Assembly: GCA_049414625.1 (NCBI GenBank)
Contig: JBMSAU010000122.1
Location: forward strand, 62,001-126,000
Length of the DNA stretch: 64,000 bases
Origin: WYEG01 sp049414625
GTDB lineage: Bacteria > Desulfobacterota > Thermodesulfobacteria > Thermodesulfobacteriales > Thermodesulfobacteriaceae
Direction: 5' to 3'
This document shows, piece after piece, positions 25,085 to 33,899 of this stretch (the first letter of the stretch is position 1; every line of letters begins with the position of its first letter). Under the pieces are notes generated by a model. That model was not told the DNA's origin, ran no database searches, and worked only from the letters and a program-made list of their open reading frames with translations. The position numbers and the translations under genes were made by a program.

Positions 25085-28000
25085 ATGATAAAAAAATCTC
25101 TCCAGAGAGTAAACCCCTCTTTTCTTGGCTACTTCTTTGCTAAAAACGAAAAGCTAATAGAAAACCATAAGATCTTTGCCCTTTTCCCAGAAGAACGGGA
25201 TGGTCTTGATTTTTTGAATGTTTTTTCCTTTTTTTCGAAGAAAAAATCCGCTTACTTTCCTTCAACTCCAGTCCTTCCCTTTTCCGAAAGCATTGCCATA
25301 ACCCCCGCACAGTTTGAAAGGATAAAAGTCCTCTGGGAGCTCCCCACCCTTAAGGTTGTGGCAACAACCATTCAAGCTTTGATGAGAAAAACCATACCCC
25401 GAGAGGTCTTACGAACCGAATACATCTACCTCATACCTGGAGAAGAAATTCCAAGGGAGACCTTAGTTCAAGGGCTTGTCAATCTTGGATACGAGAGGGT
25501 GGGAGTAGTTGAGGAAAAGGGTAGCTTTAGCGTAAAGGGGATGGTGGTCGATATCTTCTCACCCCAGTATGATCATCCTGCAAGGGTCGAATTCTTTGGC
25601 GACGAAGTCGTAAGCTTAAGGCTCTTTGATTGTCAAACCCAAAAGAGCATAAAACCTTTAGAAGAGCTTATCATTCTGCCAGCAAGGGAAGCCTTCTTCC
25701 CAAGGGAAACTAAACTCATCTATGAAAGGGTCTTAAGCTTTAAAGATAAGGTTAACCCTGAGCGTTTAAGCGAGCTTCTATCGCAGGTTGAACATCGGAA
25801 GGTCCTAGAAAACGAGGATTTTCTCCTTCCCCTTTTCTTTCCAAAGCTCAAAGCCCTCTTTGAAAACTCTGAAGAAAAGCCTCTTTTTCTTTTGTATGAG
25901 CCAGAAACCCTTAAAGAAAAAGCCTATGAATTCTGGGATAAGACCTTAGCGTTAGCCCATCGGGCAAAGGAAAGAGGACGGCTCATCTTTGAGGAAACCT
26001 TACTCTACATTCCTCCTCAAGAACTTTTCGCAACCTTTGAAAGAGCTGAAAACATCATCGCCAGAGAAGCGCCCTTTGCCAACGAGCCATCCCTCACCTT
26101 TGAAATAAAAGAAGTAAAAGACCTCTTGCTAAAAAAAGAAAGACCCCATTCTGACAGGATTGAAGAAGGCTTTTCCACCCTTCTTGAGCTACTTGAGGAA
26201 GGTTATAGCGTTTATCTATTCGTTGCCTCATCTCACGCCAAAGAGGTTATTCAAGCTGGGCTTGAAAGCCGGGGAGCCCATGACTTAGAGAGATTAACCT
26301 TTGTTTCAGGCGACCTGCGAAGAGGCTTTATCTTTCCTCAAGAGGCAATCTGCGTTACCTCTGAGTTTGAACTTTTTGGAAAGCGCTCGACTAAAACCCC
26401 TCAGGCAAAGCCCAAAGGAAGGTTTAGAAGGTTTGAAGACCTAAAGCCCGGAGACTTTGTCGTTCATCGAACCTATGGCATCGGGCGTTATCTTGGGCTA
26501 AAGACTTTAGCAGTAAACGGAATGGAGGGAGACTTTTTGGAGATTGAGTATGCCGATGGTGATAAGCTCTACCTTCCACCAGCAAGGCTCGATGAGCTCT
26601 ATCCTTATGTAGGGGTATCTGATAAAGAGCCAAAGCTTGATAAACTCGGGAAGCAAACCTTCCTTAAACGAAGAAAGGAGGTAGAAAAGCGCCTTACTGA
26701 GGTGGTTCAAGAGATCCTTACCATCTACGCCGAACGAAAAGCCATGCCCGGCTACTCTTTAAGCTTCCCAGCCCTTGCCTACCAGCAGTTTGTAAACACT
26801 TTCCCTTATGAGGAAACGCCAGACCAGGCAAGCGCGATCGAGGATGTAATCTCTGACCTTTGTCAAGATAAGCTAATGGAAAGGCTTGTAGTTGGGGATG
26901 TAGGCTTTGGAAAGACCGAGGTTGCTCTAAGGGCAGCTTTTATTACCGCCTACAATGGGAAACAGGTTGCTGTGCTTGTTCCGACAACCATCCTTGCGGA
27001 ACAGCATTATCAAACCTTTAAAGAAAGGCTAAGCCCCTTCGGCATTGAAGTTGGCGTTCTTTCTCGGCTAAGGAGCCCAAAGGAAATTAAGGAAACCTTG
27101 GAGGGTTTAGCTAAGGGTAAGGTTCAGGTGGTCATCGGCACACACAGACTTTTATCTTCAGATGTCCAATTTAAGGACCTTGGGTTGCTCATAATCGATG
27201 AGGAGCACCGCTTCGGAGTAAAGCAAAAGGAAAAGCTAAAGCAGTTAAAGAAGTCAACGAAAGTGCTCATCCTTTCGGCAACACCCATACCAAGAAGCTT
27301 ACAGCTAAGCCTTCTTGGCATCTTTGACCTCTCAGTGATCGAGACCCCTCCCCAGGGTCGAAAGACCATTATTACCTATATTGCAAGGTTTGACAGAGAG
27401 GTTATAAAATCGGCGATAGAGGCAGAGCTTAGCAGAGGGGGACAGGTCTACTTTGTTCATCCAAGGATCAAGGGGTTAGCCTCCCTTGCCCATTTTATAA
27501 AAGAGCTTGTTCCTTCGGCTCGCGTTGAAGTTATCCATGGACAGATGCCTGAAGAGGTTTTAGAAAAAAATCTTTATAAATTTTTAAAAAAAGAGGTAGA
27601 TGTCCTTGTTTGCACGCCCATCATTGGAAGCGGGGTTGACATTCCAACCGCAAACACCATCATCATCAACCGGGCTGACATGTTCGGGCTTGCCGACCTT
27701 TATCAGCTAAGGGGAAGGGTTGGAAGGGCTGATGTCCAGGCCTATGCCTATCTTCTTGTTCCTGACCTAAATAGCCTAACCGAGGAGGCAAGAAAGAGGC
27801 TTCGAGCCCTCATGCAGCATACAGAGCTTGGCTCAGGTTTTAAGCTTGCGATGAGCGACCTAAAGATTCGTGGAGCAGGTGAGCTCCTTGGGCTTAACCA
27901 GTCAGGACATATAAACGCGGTAGGCTATGAGCTCTACCTTGAGCTCCTTGAAAATACAATAAGAGCCTTGAAAGGTGAAAAGATCGAAGACTGGGAGCCT

Positions 28001-28420
28001 GAGGTAAACCTTAAAGTGCAAGCCTACATCCCTCAGAGTTATGTCCCAGACCCAGAGGAAAGGCTTAGCCTCTATCGAGAGCTCGTCTTGTGCAAAACCG
28101 AGGAAGACCTTTTTGAATTCAAAAGTCTGCTTGAAGATAAGTATGGAAGGGTGCCAAAAGAGGCAGAAACTCTTCTCAAAATCTATCATCTTAAACTTCT
28201 CATGAGAAGGCATGGAATCCTTCAGGTAGAGGAGAAGGGTTCAAACCTCCTCTTGATTTTTAAGAATGCGGAGCTTGTTCCTCGGCTTCGGTCTGCTCTA
28301 AAAAATGTAGAGGGCATTAAGGTTGGTAGGGTTGAAACTCAGAAGGGTTTGATCAAGATGCAACTAACCTTCAAAAAGGAACCTCTTGATTTAGCCTTGA
28401 GCTTGATAAGTTGCCTTTAA
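25085..28420 (+). CDS. mfd: Transcription-repair coupling factor Mfd
   Basis: Removes RNA polymerase stalled at lesions and recruits UvrAB. Full-length (1111 residues): UvrB-like N-terminal region (about 1-300), CarD-like RNA polymerase interaction domain (PGDFVVHRTYGIGRYLG), RecG-type translocase with Walker A GDVGFGKTE (about 605), DEEHRFGV, SATPIPRSL and QLRGRVGR, and a C-terminal TRCF domain. ATG chosen from position; the ribosome site is weak. Its 3' end overlaps the convergent PilZ gene by 30 bp. Confidence 0.96.
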   Translation: MIKKSLQRVNPSFLGYFFAKNEKLIENHKIFALFPEERDGLDFLNVFSFFSKKKSAYFPSTPVLPFSESIAITPAQFERIKVLWELPTLKVVATTIQALMRKTIPREVLRTEYIYLIPGEEIPRETLVQGLVNLGYERVGVVEEKGSFSVKGMVVDIFSPQYDHPARVEFFGDEVVSLRLFDCQTQKSIKPLEELIILPAREAFFPRETKLIYERVLSFKDKVNPERLSELLSQVEHRKVLENEDFLLPLFFPKLKALFENSEEKPLFLLYEPETLKEKAYEFWDKTLALAHRAKERGRLIFEETLLYIPPQELFATFERAENIIAREAPFANEPSLTFEIKEVKDLLLKKERPHSDRIEEGFSTLLELLEEGYSVYLFVASSHAKEVIQAGLESRGAHDLERLTFVSGDLRRGFIFPQEAICVTSEFELFGKRSTKTPQAKPKGRFRRFEDLKPGDFVVHRTYGIGRYLGLKTLAVNGMEGDFLEIEYADGDKLYLPPARLDELYPYVGVSDKEPKLDKLGKQTFLKRRKEVEKRLTEVVQEILTIYAERKAMPGYSLSFPALAYQQFVNTFPYEETPDQASAIEDVISDLCQDKLMERLVVGDVGFGKTEVALRAAFITAYNGKQVAVLVPTTILAEQHYQTFKERLSPFGIEVGVLSRLRSPKEIKETLEGLAKGKVQVVIGTHRLLSSDVQFKDLGLLIIDEEHRFGVKQKEKLKQLKKSTKVLILSATPIPRSLQLSLLGIFDLSVIETPPQGRKTIITYIARFDREVIKSAIEAELSRGGQVYFVHPRIKGLASLAHFIKELVPSARVEVIHGQMPEEVLEKNLYKFLKKEVDVLVCTPIIGSGVDIPTANTIIINRADMFGLADLYQLRGRVGRADVQAYAYLLVPDLNSLTEEARKRLRALMQHTELGSGFKLAMSDLKIRGAGELLGLNQSGHINAVGYELYLELLENTIRALKGEKIEDWEPEVNLKVQAYIPQSYVPDPEERLSLYRELVLCKTEEDLFEFKSLLEDKYGRVPKEAETLLKIYHLKLLMRRHGILQVEEKGSNLLLIFKNAELVPRLRSALKNVEGIKVGRVETQKGLIKMQLTFKKEPLDLALSLISCL

Positions 28421-29134
28421 CTCTTTCTCGATAAGAGCCCAGGCCTCGGGCTTGAGACTAGTTAAAAAGTTAAAGTGTAGGTTGGTGTTGTCTTCCTGAT
28501 AGCTAATATTTCTTAAGAGACTAAAAGAGGCAAACTTCATAAGCCTTTCCTTAGTTGGCACTTCGAAGCGAAGATAAAAGACTAAAGTATCTTCCGCGAT
28601 GTTAATCCGTCCTTTAGTCGTAACACAAGCTCCTGAACGAGAAAGGTTCTTCAAAATTCCAGTTAGGAAGACCCTCTGCACATGCTTTTTAAACTCCTCA
28701 TCGATCCTCGACTTTTCATCGAGCACCAAATCGTAAATATAAATCTCTTTCTTGGATATAAAATCTACTTCCGTAGCAAAGTTTATCTCCCTCATCAAGT
28801 AGTAATGCTCATTTTGTAAAAGTTTATTTACATAAGCAGGTGGTATAAAAGAGAGGAAAGTAGGAATAGGTTTTGGAATTGAGATCCTTGGTTCGCTCCG
28901 AGGGTCAAGAATAGAGGCTATGTAGTTTTGACCTTCTTCTTTGCTGAGCCTTGCTTGAAAAATGTAGCGAACATCTCCTTGGGGGATAACGAGCAAAAAC
29001 ACCTCAAAGGGTTGAAGGCTTGGTAAGCCTTCCTTGTTTAGAGCGAAGGTATGGTCGTCGAGGATTAAAATTTGCACTGGATAGATGTTCTTTTGGTAAA
29101 CCAAAAGAGGTTTTAGTTTCTCTGATTTCAGCAA
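28391..29134 (-). CDS. PilZ-domain protein
   Basis: 247 residues. The C-terminal half contains a PilZ signature, NLSRSGACV, followed by the beta-barrel strand pattern, so c-di-GMP binding is possible. The upstream RxxxR arginine motif is not convincing (only VQR is visible), so binding may be lost. The N-terminal ~150 residues resemble a YcgR-like beta domain without clear motifs. Start is TTG; no good ribosome site. It is downstream of pcrA by 64 bp. A motility or adhesion role with PilT is speculative. Confidence 0.7.
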   Translation of the reverse strand: MLKSEKLKPLLVYQKNIYPVQILILDDHTFALNKEGLPSLQPFEVFLLVIPQGDVRYIFQARLSKEEGQNYIASILDPRSEPRISIPKPIPTFLSFIPPAYVNKLLQNEHYYLMREINFATEVDFISKKEIYIYDLVLDEKSRIDEEFKKHVQRVFLTGILKNLSRSGACVTTKGRINIAEDTLVFYLRFEVPTKERLMKFASFSLLRNISYQEDNTNLHFNFLTSLKPEAWALIEKELKATYQAQG

Positions 29135-29198
29135 ATCTAAAATGTTCGCAGGAAGTTTAGAAAAGGAATTAAATTCAGGTTTCTTCCTGATAGCCGCT

Positions 29199-31322
29199 TT
29201 AAGGGCTTAAACGCTCCAGGGTTGCGTATTTTAGATGAAGAAGCGTCGGACCCTTCCCCACAAAGTTTACCATCACTTTTTCTTGGTCGAGAACCTTCAT
29301 GACTTCACCCTCACCAAACCTTGGATGGCGAACGAGGTCGCCTACTTTAAAGGGCATGTTGATCGAGGCTGCCTGTTCTTCTTTCTGAGCCTTGGCTAGG
29401 GGTTCCTCTTGTTTGCCATACTCCACATAGAGCCCTTTTGGCACCTCCTGCAGAAACCTTGAAAGCTTAGCAAAGGTCCTTCCTTCACCTGGGACATATA
29501 TAGTTAGCGGGGCAATTAAATAAAGCCTTTCTTTAGCTCGGGTTACGGCAACATAAAACAAACGCCTTTCCTCCTCGAGCTCCTCCGGGTTTAGAAGACT
29601 GTAGGAAGATGGAAACCTTCCCTCAATCACCGAGAGGACAAAGACGGTATGCCATTCAAGACCTTTAGCTGAATGGATGGTTGAAAGGGTGAGAATTTCT
29701 TCTTTTCTTTCTCCTTCAACCTCGCTTGAATATATGGGCTCAAGCACAAGGTCGGTTAAAAACTCCTCAAGGGTTTCGTATTTTTCGGAGAGGGCTATCA
29801 AGCTTTCAAGGTCTCGCTCTCTACGGTGAGAATCCTCGTAGTAAGTTCTTTCAAAGATGGGTTCATAGAAGGAAAGCACCTGAGAGAGGGTTTCAAAAGG
29901 GGGCAACCTCTTTCCCATTAACTCTTGAAAAAGATGGAGAAGCTTTTGAAGTTCAGGCTGAGAAAACTGTCTTTTTATGTTAAAGATTGCACTTTCAAGG
30001 TCAGAGGTCTTTAGAAGGTTTACGATCCTTTCAGCAGACCTTGGACCCACCCCTTCAAGAAGCAATAGGACCCGGTTCCAGGAAAGAAAATCATAAGGGT
30101 TGACCAATATACGTAAGATGGATACTACATCTTTAATATGGGCAGATTCAAGGAGCTTTAACCCACCATACTTTACAAAAGGGATACCCCTTTTCGTTAA
30201 CTCAAGCTCAAGGTCGTAAGAATGAAAGGCTGCCCTCATGAGGACCGCTATCTGAGATAGAGGTATGCCTTCCTCGTTCGTGAGCCTTAAGATCTCATCC
30301 GCCACAAACTCGCTTCCGGCATGGTCATCTTTTGCTCGAAATAGGATAGGCTTTGGTCCTTCTTTTTTATTAGAGAAAAGGACCTTAGTATACTTAATCT
30401 TTGAGCGTTCTATAATAGCGTTTGCGAGGTCTAAGATTGACTGGGTGCTTCGGTAGTTCTGCTCAAGCTTGATAATTCGAGCTTCTGGAAAATACTTAGG
30501 AAAATCAAAAATGTTCCTGTAGTTTGCTCCGCGGAAGCCATAGATGCTTTGAGAATCATCCCCAACAGCCATAACATTCCGATGAGAAGAAGCCATGTAA
30601 ACCACGATCTCTCCCTGAAGAAGGTTTGTATCCTGATACTCATCAACCATGATGTAGTTATACCTTCTCCCAACCTCTTCCCTCACCTGAGGATACTCCT
30701 TGAGGATGGTAAGCCAGTTTATCAAAAGGTCATCATAGTCCATCAGTTGATGTTCTCTCTTGTAAAGCTCGTATTCTTTAAAAAGCCTCTCAATCTGAGG
30801 AATAAGGTCCACGAAGTTTGGATACTCGGTAGTGATAATTTCTTCTAAGGTTTTGCCTTGATTTTTAATCTTGCTTAAGATGGTTGCTAAGGTTTCCTTC
30901 TTTGGGGCATGCCTTTTTGCCCCAGGAAAGCCTAAACTATTCTTTAAAAGGTTTAGAAGGTCTTCGGAATCTCCTCGGTCAAGGACAGTAAAGTTTGGAC
31001 TGAATCCAAGGAGATAACCATACTGCCTTAGCATGTAATGGCACAAAGAATGAAAAGTTCCACCCTGAACCTTACCGCAGGAATTTCCAACCAAGGCTTC
31101 AGCACGGGAAATCATTTCTCGAGCCGCCTTTCGAGTAAAGGTCAAAAGAAGAATCTTTTCAGCAGGAATGCCTAGGCTCACAAGATAGGCAAGCCTTGTT
31201 GTCAAAGTTCTTGTTTTGCCTGAGCCAGCACCAGCTATGACAAGAACAGGACCTTCTATGCTTTCAACCGCTTCCCTTTGAGCTGGATTAAGCTTTTCTA
31301 AGATTTCTTTGATGTTTGGCAT
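29199..31322 (-). CDS. pcrA: UvrD/PcrA-type DNA helicase
   Basis: 3'-5' superfamily 1A helicase for repair and rolling-circle replication. LNPAQREAV (Q motif), GAGSGKTRTLT (motif I), DEYQDTN, QSIYGFRGA, LEQNYRS, STIHSAKGLEW and VAVTRAKERL are all present. 707 residues, with a C-terminal Tudor-like tail (VGDLVRHPRFGEGEV) that binds RNA polymerase in PcrA/UvrD. The start codon is only 11 bp after the 3' end of tRNA-Arg and has no ribosome site, so it probably shares that transcript. Confidence 0.94.
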   Translation of the reverse strand: MPNIKEILEKLNPAQREAVESIEGPVLVIAGAGSGKTRTLTTRLAYLVSLGIPAEKILLLTFTRKAAREMISRAEALVGNSCGKVQGGTFHSLCHYMLRQYGYLLGFSPNFTVLDRGDSEDLLNLLKNSLGFPGAKRHAPKKETLATILSKIKNQGKTLEEIITTEYPNFVDLIPQIERLFKEYELYKREHQLMDYDDLLINWLTILKEYPQVREEVGRRYNYIMVDEYQDTNLLQGEIVVYMASSHRNVMAVGDDSQSIYGFRGANYRNIFDFPKYFPEARIIKLEQNYRSTQSILDLANAIIERSKIKYTKVLFSNKKEGPKPILFRAKDDHAGSEFVADEILRLTNEEGIPLSQIAVLMRAAFHSYDLELELTKRGIPFVKYGGLKLLESAHIKDVVSILRILVNPYDFLSWNRVLLLLEGVGPRSAERIVNLLKTSDLESAIFNIKRQFSQPELQKLLHLFQELMGKRLPPFETLSQVLSFYEPIFERTYYEDSHRRERDLESLIALSEKYETLEEFLTDLVLEPIYSSEVEGERKEEILTLSTIHSAKGLEWHTVFVLSVIEGRFPSSYSLLNPEELEEERRLFYVAVTRAKERLYLIAPLTIYVPGEGRTFAKLSRFLQEVPKGLYVEYGKQEEPLAKAQKEEQAASINMPFKVGDLVRHPRFGEGEVMKVLDQEKVMVNFVGKGPTLLHLKYATLERLSP

Positions 31323-31333
31323 GTTAAGAGAAG

Positions 31334-31407
31334 CGCCCCTGGCAGGACTCGAACCTGCGACCTTGAGATTAGGAATCTCACGCTCTATCCTACTGAGCTA
31401 CAGGGGC
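31334..31407 (-). tRNA. tRNA-Arg (anticodon CCT)
   Basis: 74-nt cloverleaf. Acceptor GCCCCTG pairs with CAGGGGC, the D arm is TAGCTCAG, the anticodon stem TGAGA/TCTCA holds loop TTCCTAA with anticodon CCT reading AGG, and the T arm has GGTTCGAGTCC. The 3' CCA is not encoded (CTT follows). Confidence 0.97.
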
Positions 31408-31416
31408 ACATGTAAA

Positions 31417-31444
31417 ATTTTATACAGCTATCCGTGTTTGACAA
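31417..31444 (-). promoter_or_regulatory. Promoter of tRNA-Arg (and probably pcrA)
   Basis: Minus-strand TTGTCA (31439-31444), 16-bp spacer, TAAAAT (31417-31422), ending 10 bp before the tRNA, and just after the rpsO stop. Confidence 0.55.
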
Positions 31445-31449
31445 GAGCC

Positions 31450-31719
31450 TTACTTCCTAAGCCCAAGCTTGTTTATCAAGCTCTGGTAGCGAAGGAAATC
31501 CGTCCTTTTTAAATAATTTAGGAGCGCCCTTCTCTGCCCTATAAGCTTCATAAGGCCCCGGCGGGAATGAAAATCTTTCCGATGAACCTTGAGATGCTCC
31601 TCAATCTGTTTTATCCTTGCCGTCAAAAGAGCAATCTGCACTTCAGGTGAACCCGTATCCGTAGGATGCCTTCTAAATTCCTCAATGATCTTCTTCTTAA
31701 TCTCAGGGTCTAAAGGCAT
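31450..31719 (-). CDS. rpsO: 30S ribosomal protein S15
   Basis: 89 residues, the standard length for S15, which binds the 16S rRNA central domain. DTGSPEVQIALLTARI, HRKDFHSRRGL and RRALLNYL are the conserved contacts. AAAGGAGG lies 11 bases before the ATG. No pnp follows, unlike the common rpsO-pnp order; the tRNA-Arg promoter begins right after its stop. Confidence 0.97.
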   Translation of the reverse strand: MPLDPEIKKKIIEEFRRHPTDTGSPEVQIALLTARIKQIEEHLKVHRKDFHSRRGLMKLIGQRRALLNYLKRTDFLRYQSLINKLGLRK

Positions 31720-31764
31720 AGCCTAAAAAACCTCCTTTCTTTTATTCTTAAGCTCCAGATGAAA

Positions 31765-32733
31765 TTACCAGCACCCAGAGCAAGCTTTTCTAAAGATAAC
31801 ATCCTTCACAAATTCTTCAAGCCCAGGGACATCAACCTCAAAGTCAAGGACAAAGATGTTGGGCAAAGGTCTAAGCTTGACAAAATCCTTAAGCGTCGTT
31901 AGATAAAACTCATCTTCCTTCGGGGTAAATCCCTTATAATCCCAATGGTCTGGGAAGCTTAGCCTTCCCTTAAGCTTTATCCCAAGGCCTTCAAGGGTGG
32001 TAAAAAATTGCTCGTTATCTCCAAGGGCTGAAAAGGCGATAAACTCTATGGTGTTATGAGGCTCAAAGGGTTTTAGCTTGTGGTTAAGAAGACGGAAGTT
32101 TCTTCTATACATCTTAAAAACAGGCTTATTTTCAAAAGAAAATTCAAACGGACAAATCTCCTGATAAGCTAAAATCAAGGCCTGAGCCCTCTTTAATGAA
32201 CCCTTAGGTTCCCTTAACCTACCAAAGGGCAAAAGCCTGTCAAAAAGGTCTTTTCTTTTGATGAGAACAAGGTCCAAATCTCGATGAAGCGCCCGATGTT
32301 GAAATCCATCATCAAGGATGATAACGTTTAGTTCGACCTCTTTAAGGGCTTGCAGCGCGCCTTCATACCTTTTTTCGCAAACGGCAACGTTAACCCTTGG
32401 GTTTCCTTCAAAGATCCTTGCCAAAAGATAGGGTTCATCTCCAACCTCGGAAACATCTCCTAAGAGCCTACCTTCCTTCAAAACCCATTTAAATCCTTTA
32501 CTCCTTCTGCGATAGCCTCGGGAGAGGATTAACAGTGGAGCATCCTGAGATATCTTCTCCGCTAAAAAGCGAACGACCGAGGTTTTACCCGTGCCACCGC
32601 AGGATAGATTCCCAACCGAGACAACCGGCACAGGGACTTTTTTGGGCTTAAACACTCCAAAATCATAGAGTAAATTCCGAAGGGTTACGATATAAAAGTA
32701 GGGATTAATGGCGTTGATTATACTTTGCCACAT
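31765..32733 (-). CDS. lpxK: Tetraacyldisaccharide 4'-kinase (lipid A synthesis)
   Basis: Phosphorylates the lipid A disaccharide precursor at the inner membrane. An N-terminal hydrophobic stretch is followed by the P-loop VGNLSCGGTGKTS, LSRGYRR, and DDGFQHRALHRDLD. 322 residues, normal. This gene is good evidence that the cell has an LPS outer membrane. It overlaps the upstream flippase-like gene by 29 bp. Confidence 0.94.
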   Translation of the reverse strand: MWQSIINAINPYFYIVTLRNLLYDFGVFKPKKVPVPVVSVGNLSCGGTGKTSVVRFLAEKISQDAPLLILSRGYRRRSKGFKWVLKEGRLLGDVSEVGDEPYLLARIFEGNPRVNVAVCEKRYEGALQALKEVELNVIILDDGFQHRALHRDLDLVLIKRKDLFDRLLPFGRLREPKGSLKRAQALILAYQEICPFEFSFENKPVFKMYRRNFRLLNHKLKPFEPHNTIEFIAFSALGDNEQFFTTLEGLGIKLKGRLSFPDHWDYKGFTPKEDEFYLTTLKDFVKLRPLPNIFVLDFEVDVPGLEEFVKDVIFRKACSGCW

Positions 32734-33682
32734 CTCTCACGAGAAATACAAGAAAGATGATGCCTCCGATAAAGGCACTTAGATATTGGCTTAAGCTCCT
32801 CCAAAGGATGATAAAAAGCCCAAGATACTCTTCGGGAAGATATTGAGAAAACACAGGGATTGCTCCAAACTCTCCTACCCCGCTTCCACCAGGAGTTGGG
32901 CTTATAAAAATGGCATAAAGAAGCGGTAGCTGATGAATAAAGACCTCGAGGATAGAAACTGAAGGGTTAAAGGCTTTTAGCAAGGCAGCTCCTATGGCCA
33001 AAAAGGAAAGATAAAGGGCGATGCTCAAAAGCACTGCAAGTAAGAAAACCACCTTATTCTCCCGATAGAACCTTCGGCAAGTAGCCACATAACGTTTAAA
33101 AGTCCTTTTAAAGGAGGAAATAAGTTCCTTTTCTCTCTTAATTATCCCTCGGCGTTCTTTCAAAAAAAGATAGGCAAAGTAAAGAATTAAGCTTAGAAAG
33201 AGTATGGCTAAAACAATGGCTAAAAGCTCCTTAGCAAGCTTAGGAGATGAGAAAAGAGCCTTTAAGGTAAAGGGAAGAAAGAGCAAATAAAAAAGCAATC
33301 CTGAGAGCCCTTTTAGAGTCACCACAGTGGCAATTTTGTAGACCTCGCCTCCTTTTCTGGCAAGGGTGTAGAATGGTAAAAACTCTCCCCCAAGATGGGC
33401 AGGAGTTATGGTAGCTCCAAAGGTGCTAACCAACGAGACAAGATATCCATAGTAGATAGGATAGTAAAGACCTATAGAGCGGGCGATAACGATCACCCGA
33501 AGCATATCAAAGGTGTGATAAAGAAGCAAAAAAAAGAAGGCTAAAAAAAGGGATTTTCTGTCAAGGACAAGGAGAAACTCCCAAACATCCTTAGGAAAGT
33601 AATGATAGGCAAGATAAAGAAAGGATAAAAGAATGATAAAAGCGGTTATCAGAAGTCCTTGGAGTATCCTTTTAACAATCAT
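32705..33682 (-). CDS. UPF0104 (AglD/MprF flippase-like) integral membrane protein
   Basis: 325 residues with about eight hydrophobic helices. ITPAHLGGEFLPFYTLAR and PTPGGSGVGEFGA are the paired signatures of the UPF0104/lysylphosphatidylglycerol-synthase membrane family, thought to move lipid-linked substrates. The soluble MprF transferase domain is absent. Overlap with lpxK suggests a role in envelope lipid handling. A minus-strand TATAAT (33690-33695) lies only 7 bp before the ATG, suggesting a leaderless transcript. Confidence 0.85.
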   Translation of the reverse strand: MIVKRILQGLLITAFIILLSFLYLAYHYFPKDVWEFLLVLDRKSLFLAFFFLLLYHTFDMLRVIVIARSIGLYYPIYYGYLVSLVSTFGATITPAHLGGEFLPFYTLARKGGEVYKIATVVTLKGLSGLLFYLLFLPFTLKALFSSPKLAKELLAIVLAILFLSLILYFAYLFLKERRGIIKREKELISSFKRTFKRYVATCRRFYRENKVVFLLAVLLSIALYLSFLAIGAALLKAFNPSVSILEVFIHQLPLLYAIFISPTPGGSGVGEFGAIPVFSQYLPEEYLGLFIILWRSLSQYLSAFIGGIIFLVFLVRDVAKYNQRH

Positions 33683-33899
33683 TCAATTCATTATAGCATT
33701 TCACACTAAGCTCTGCCAGAATAAACTTCGAACTTTGAGGCTTTTTAAAAAATTGTTTCCTCTTGAACCTCTTAAAGAAGTGAAATAAATTTTTTAGTCT
33801 AAATTTCTAACGTTTAATGTTTAATATTGAACAACTGTTGAACCAGAGGCAGTTCGTATAATATAAAATTTGTATATATAAGCACAAAAGGGAGTAAAG

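Noticed and set aside
31309..31512. Plus-strand frame encoding a GLEPATLR-type peptide
   Set aside because: It is the antisense of tRNA-Arg and rpsO; such peptides are known artefacts of tRNA complements.
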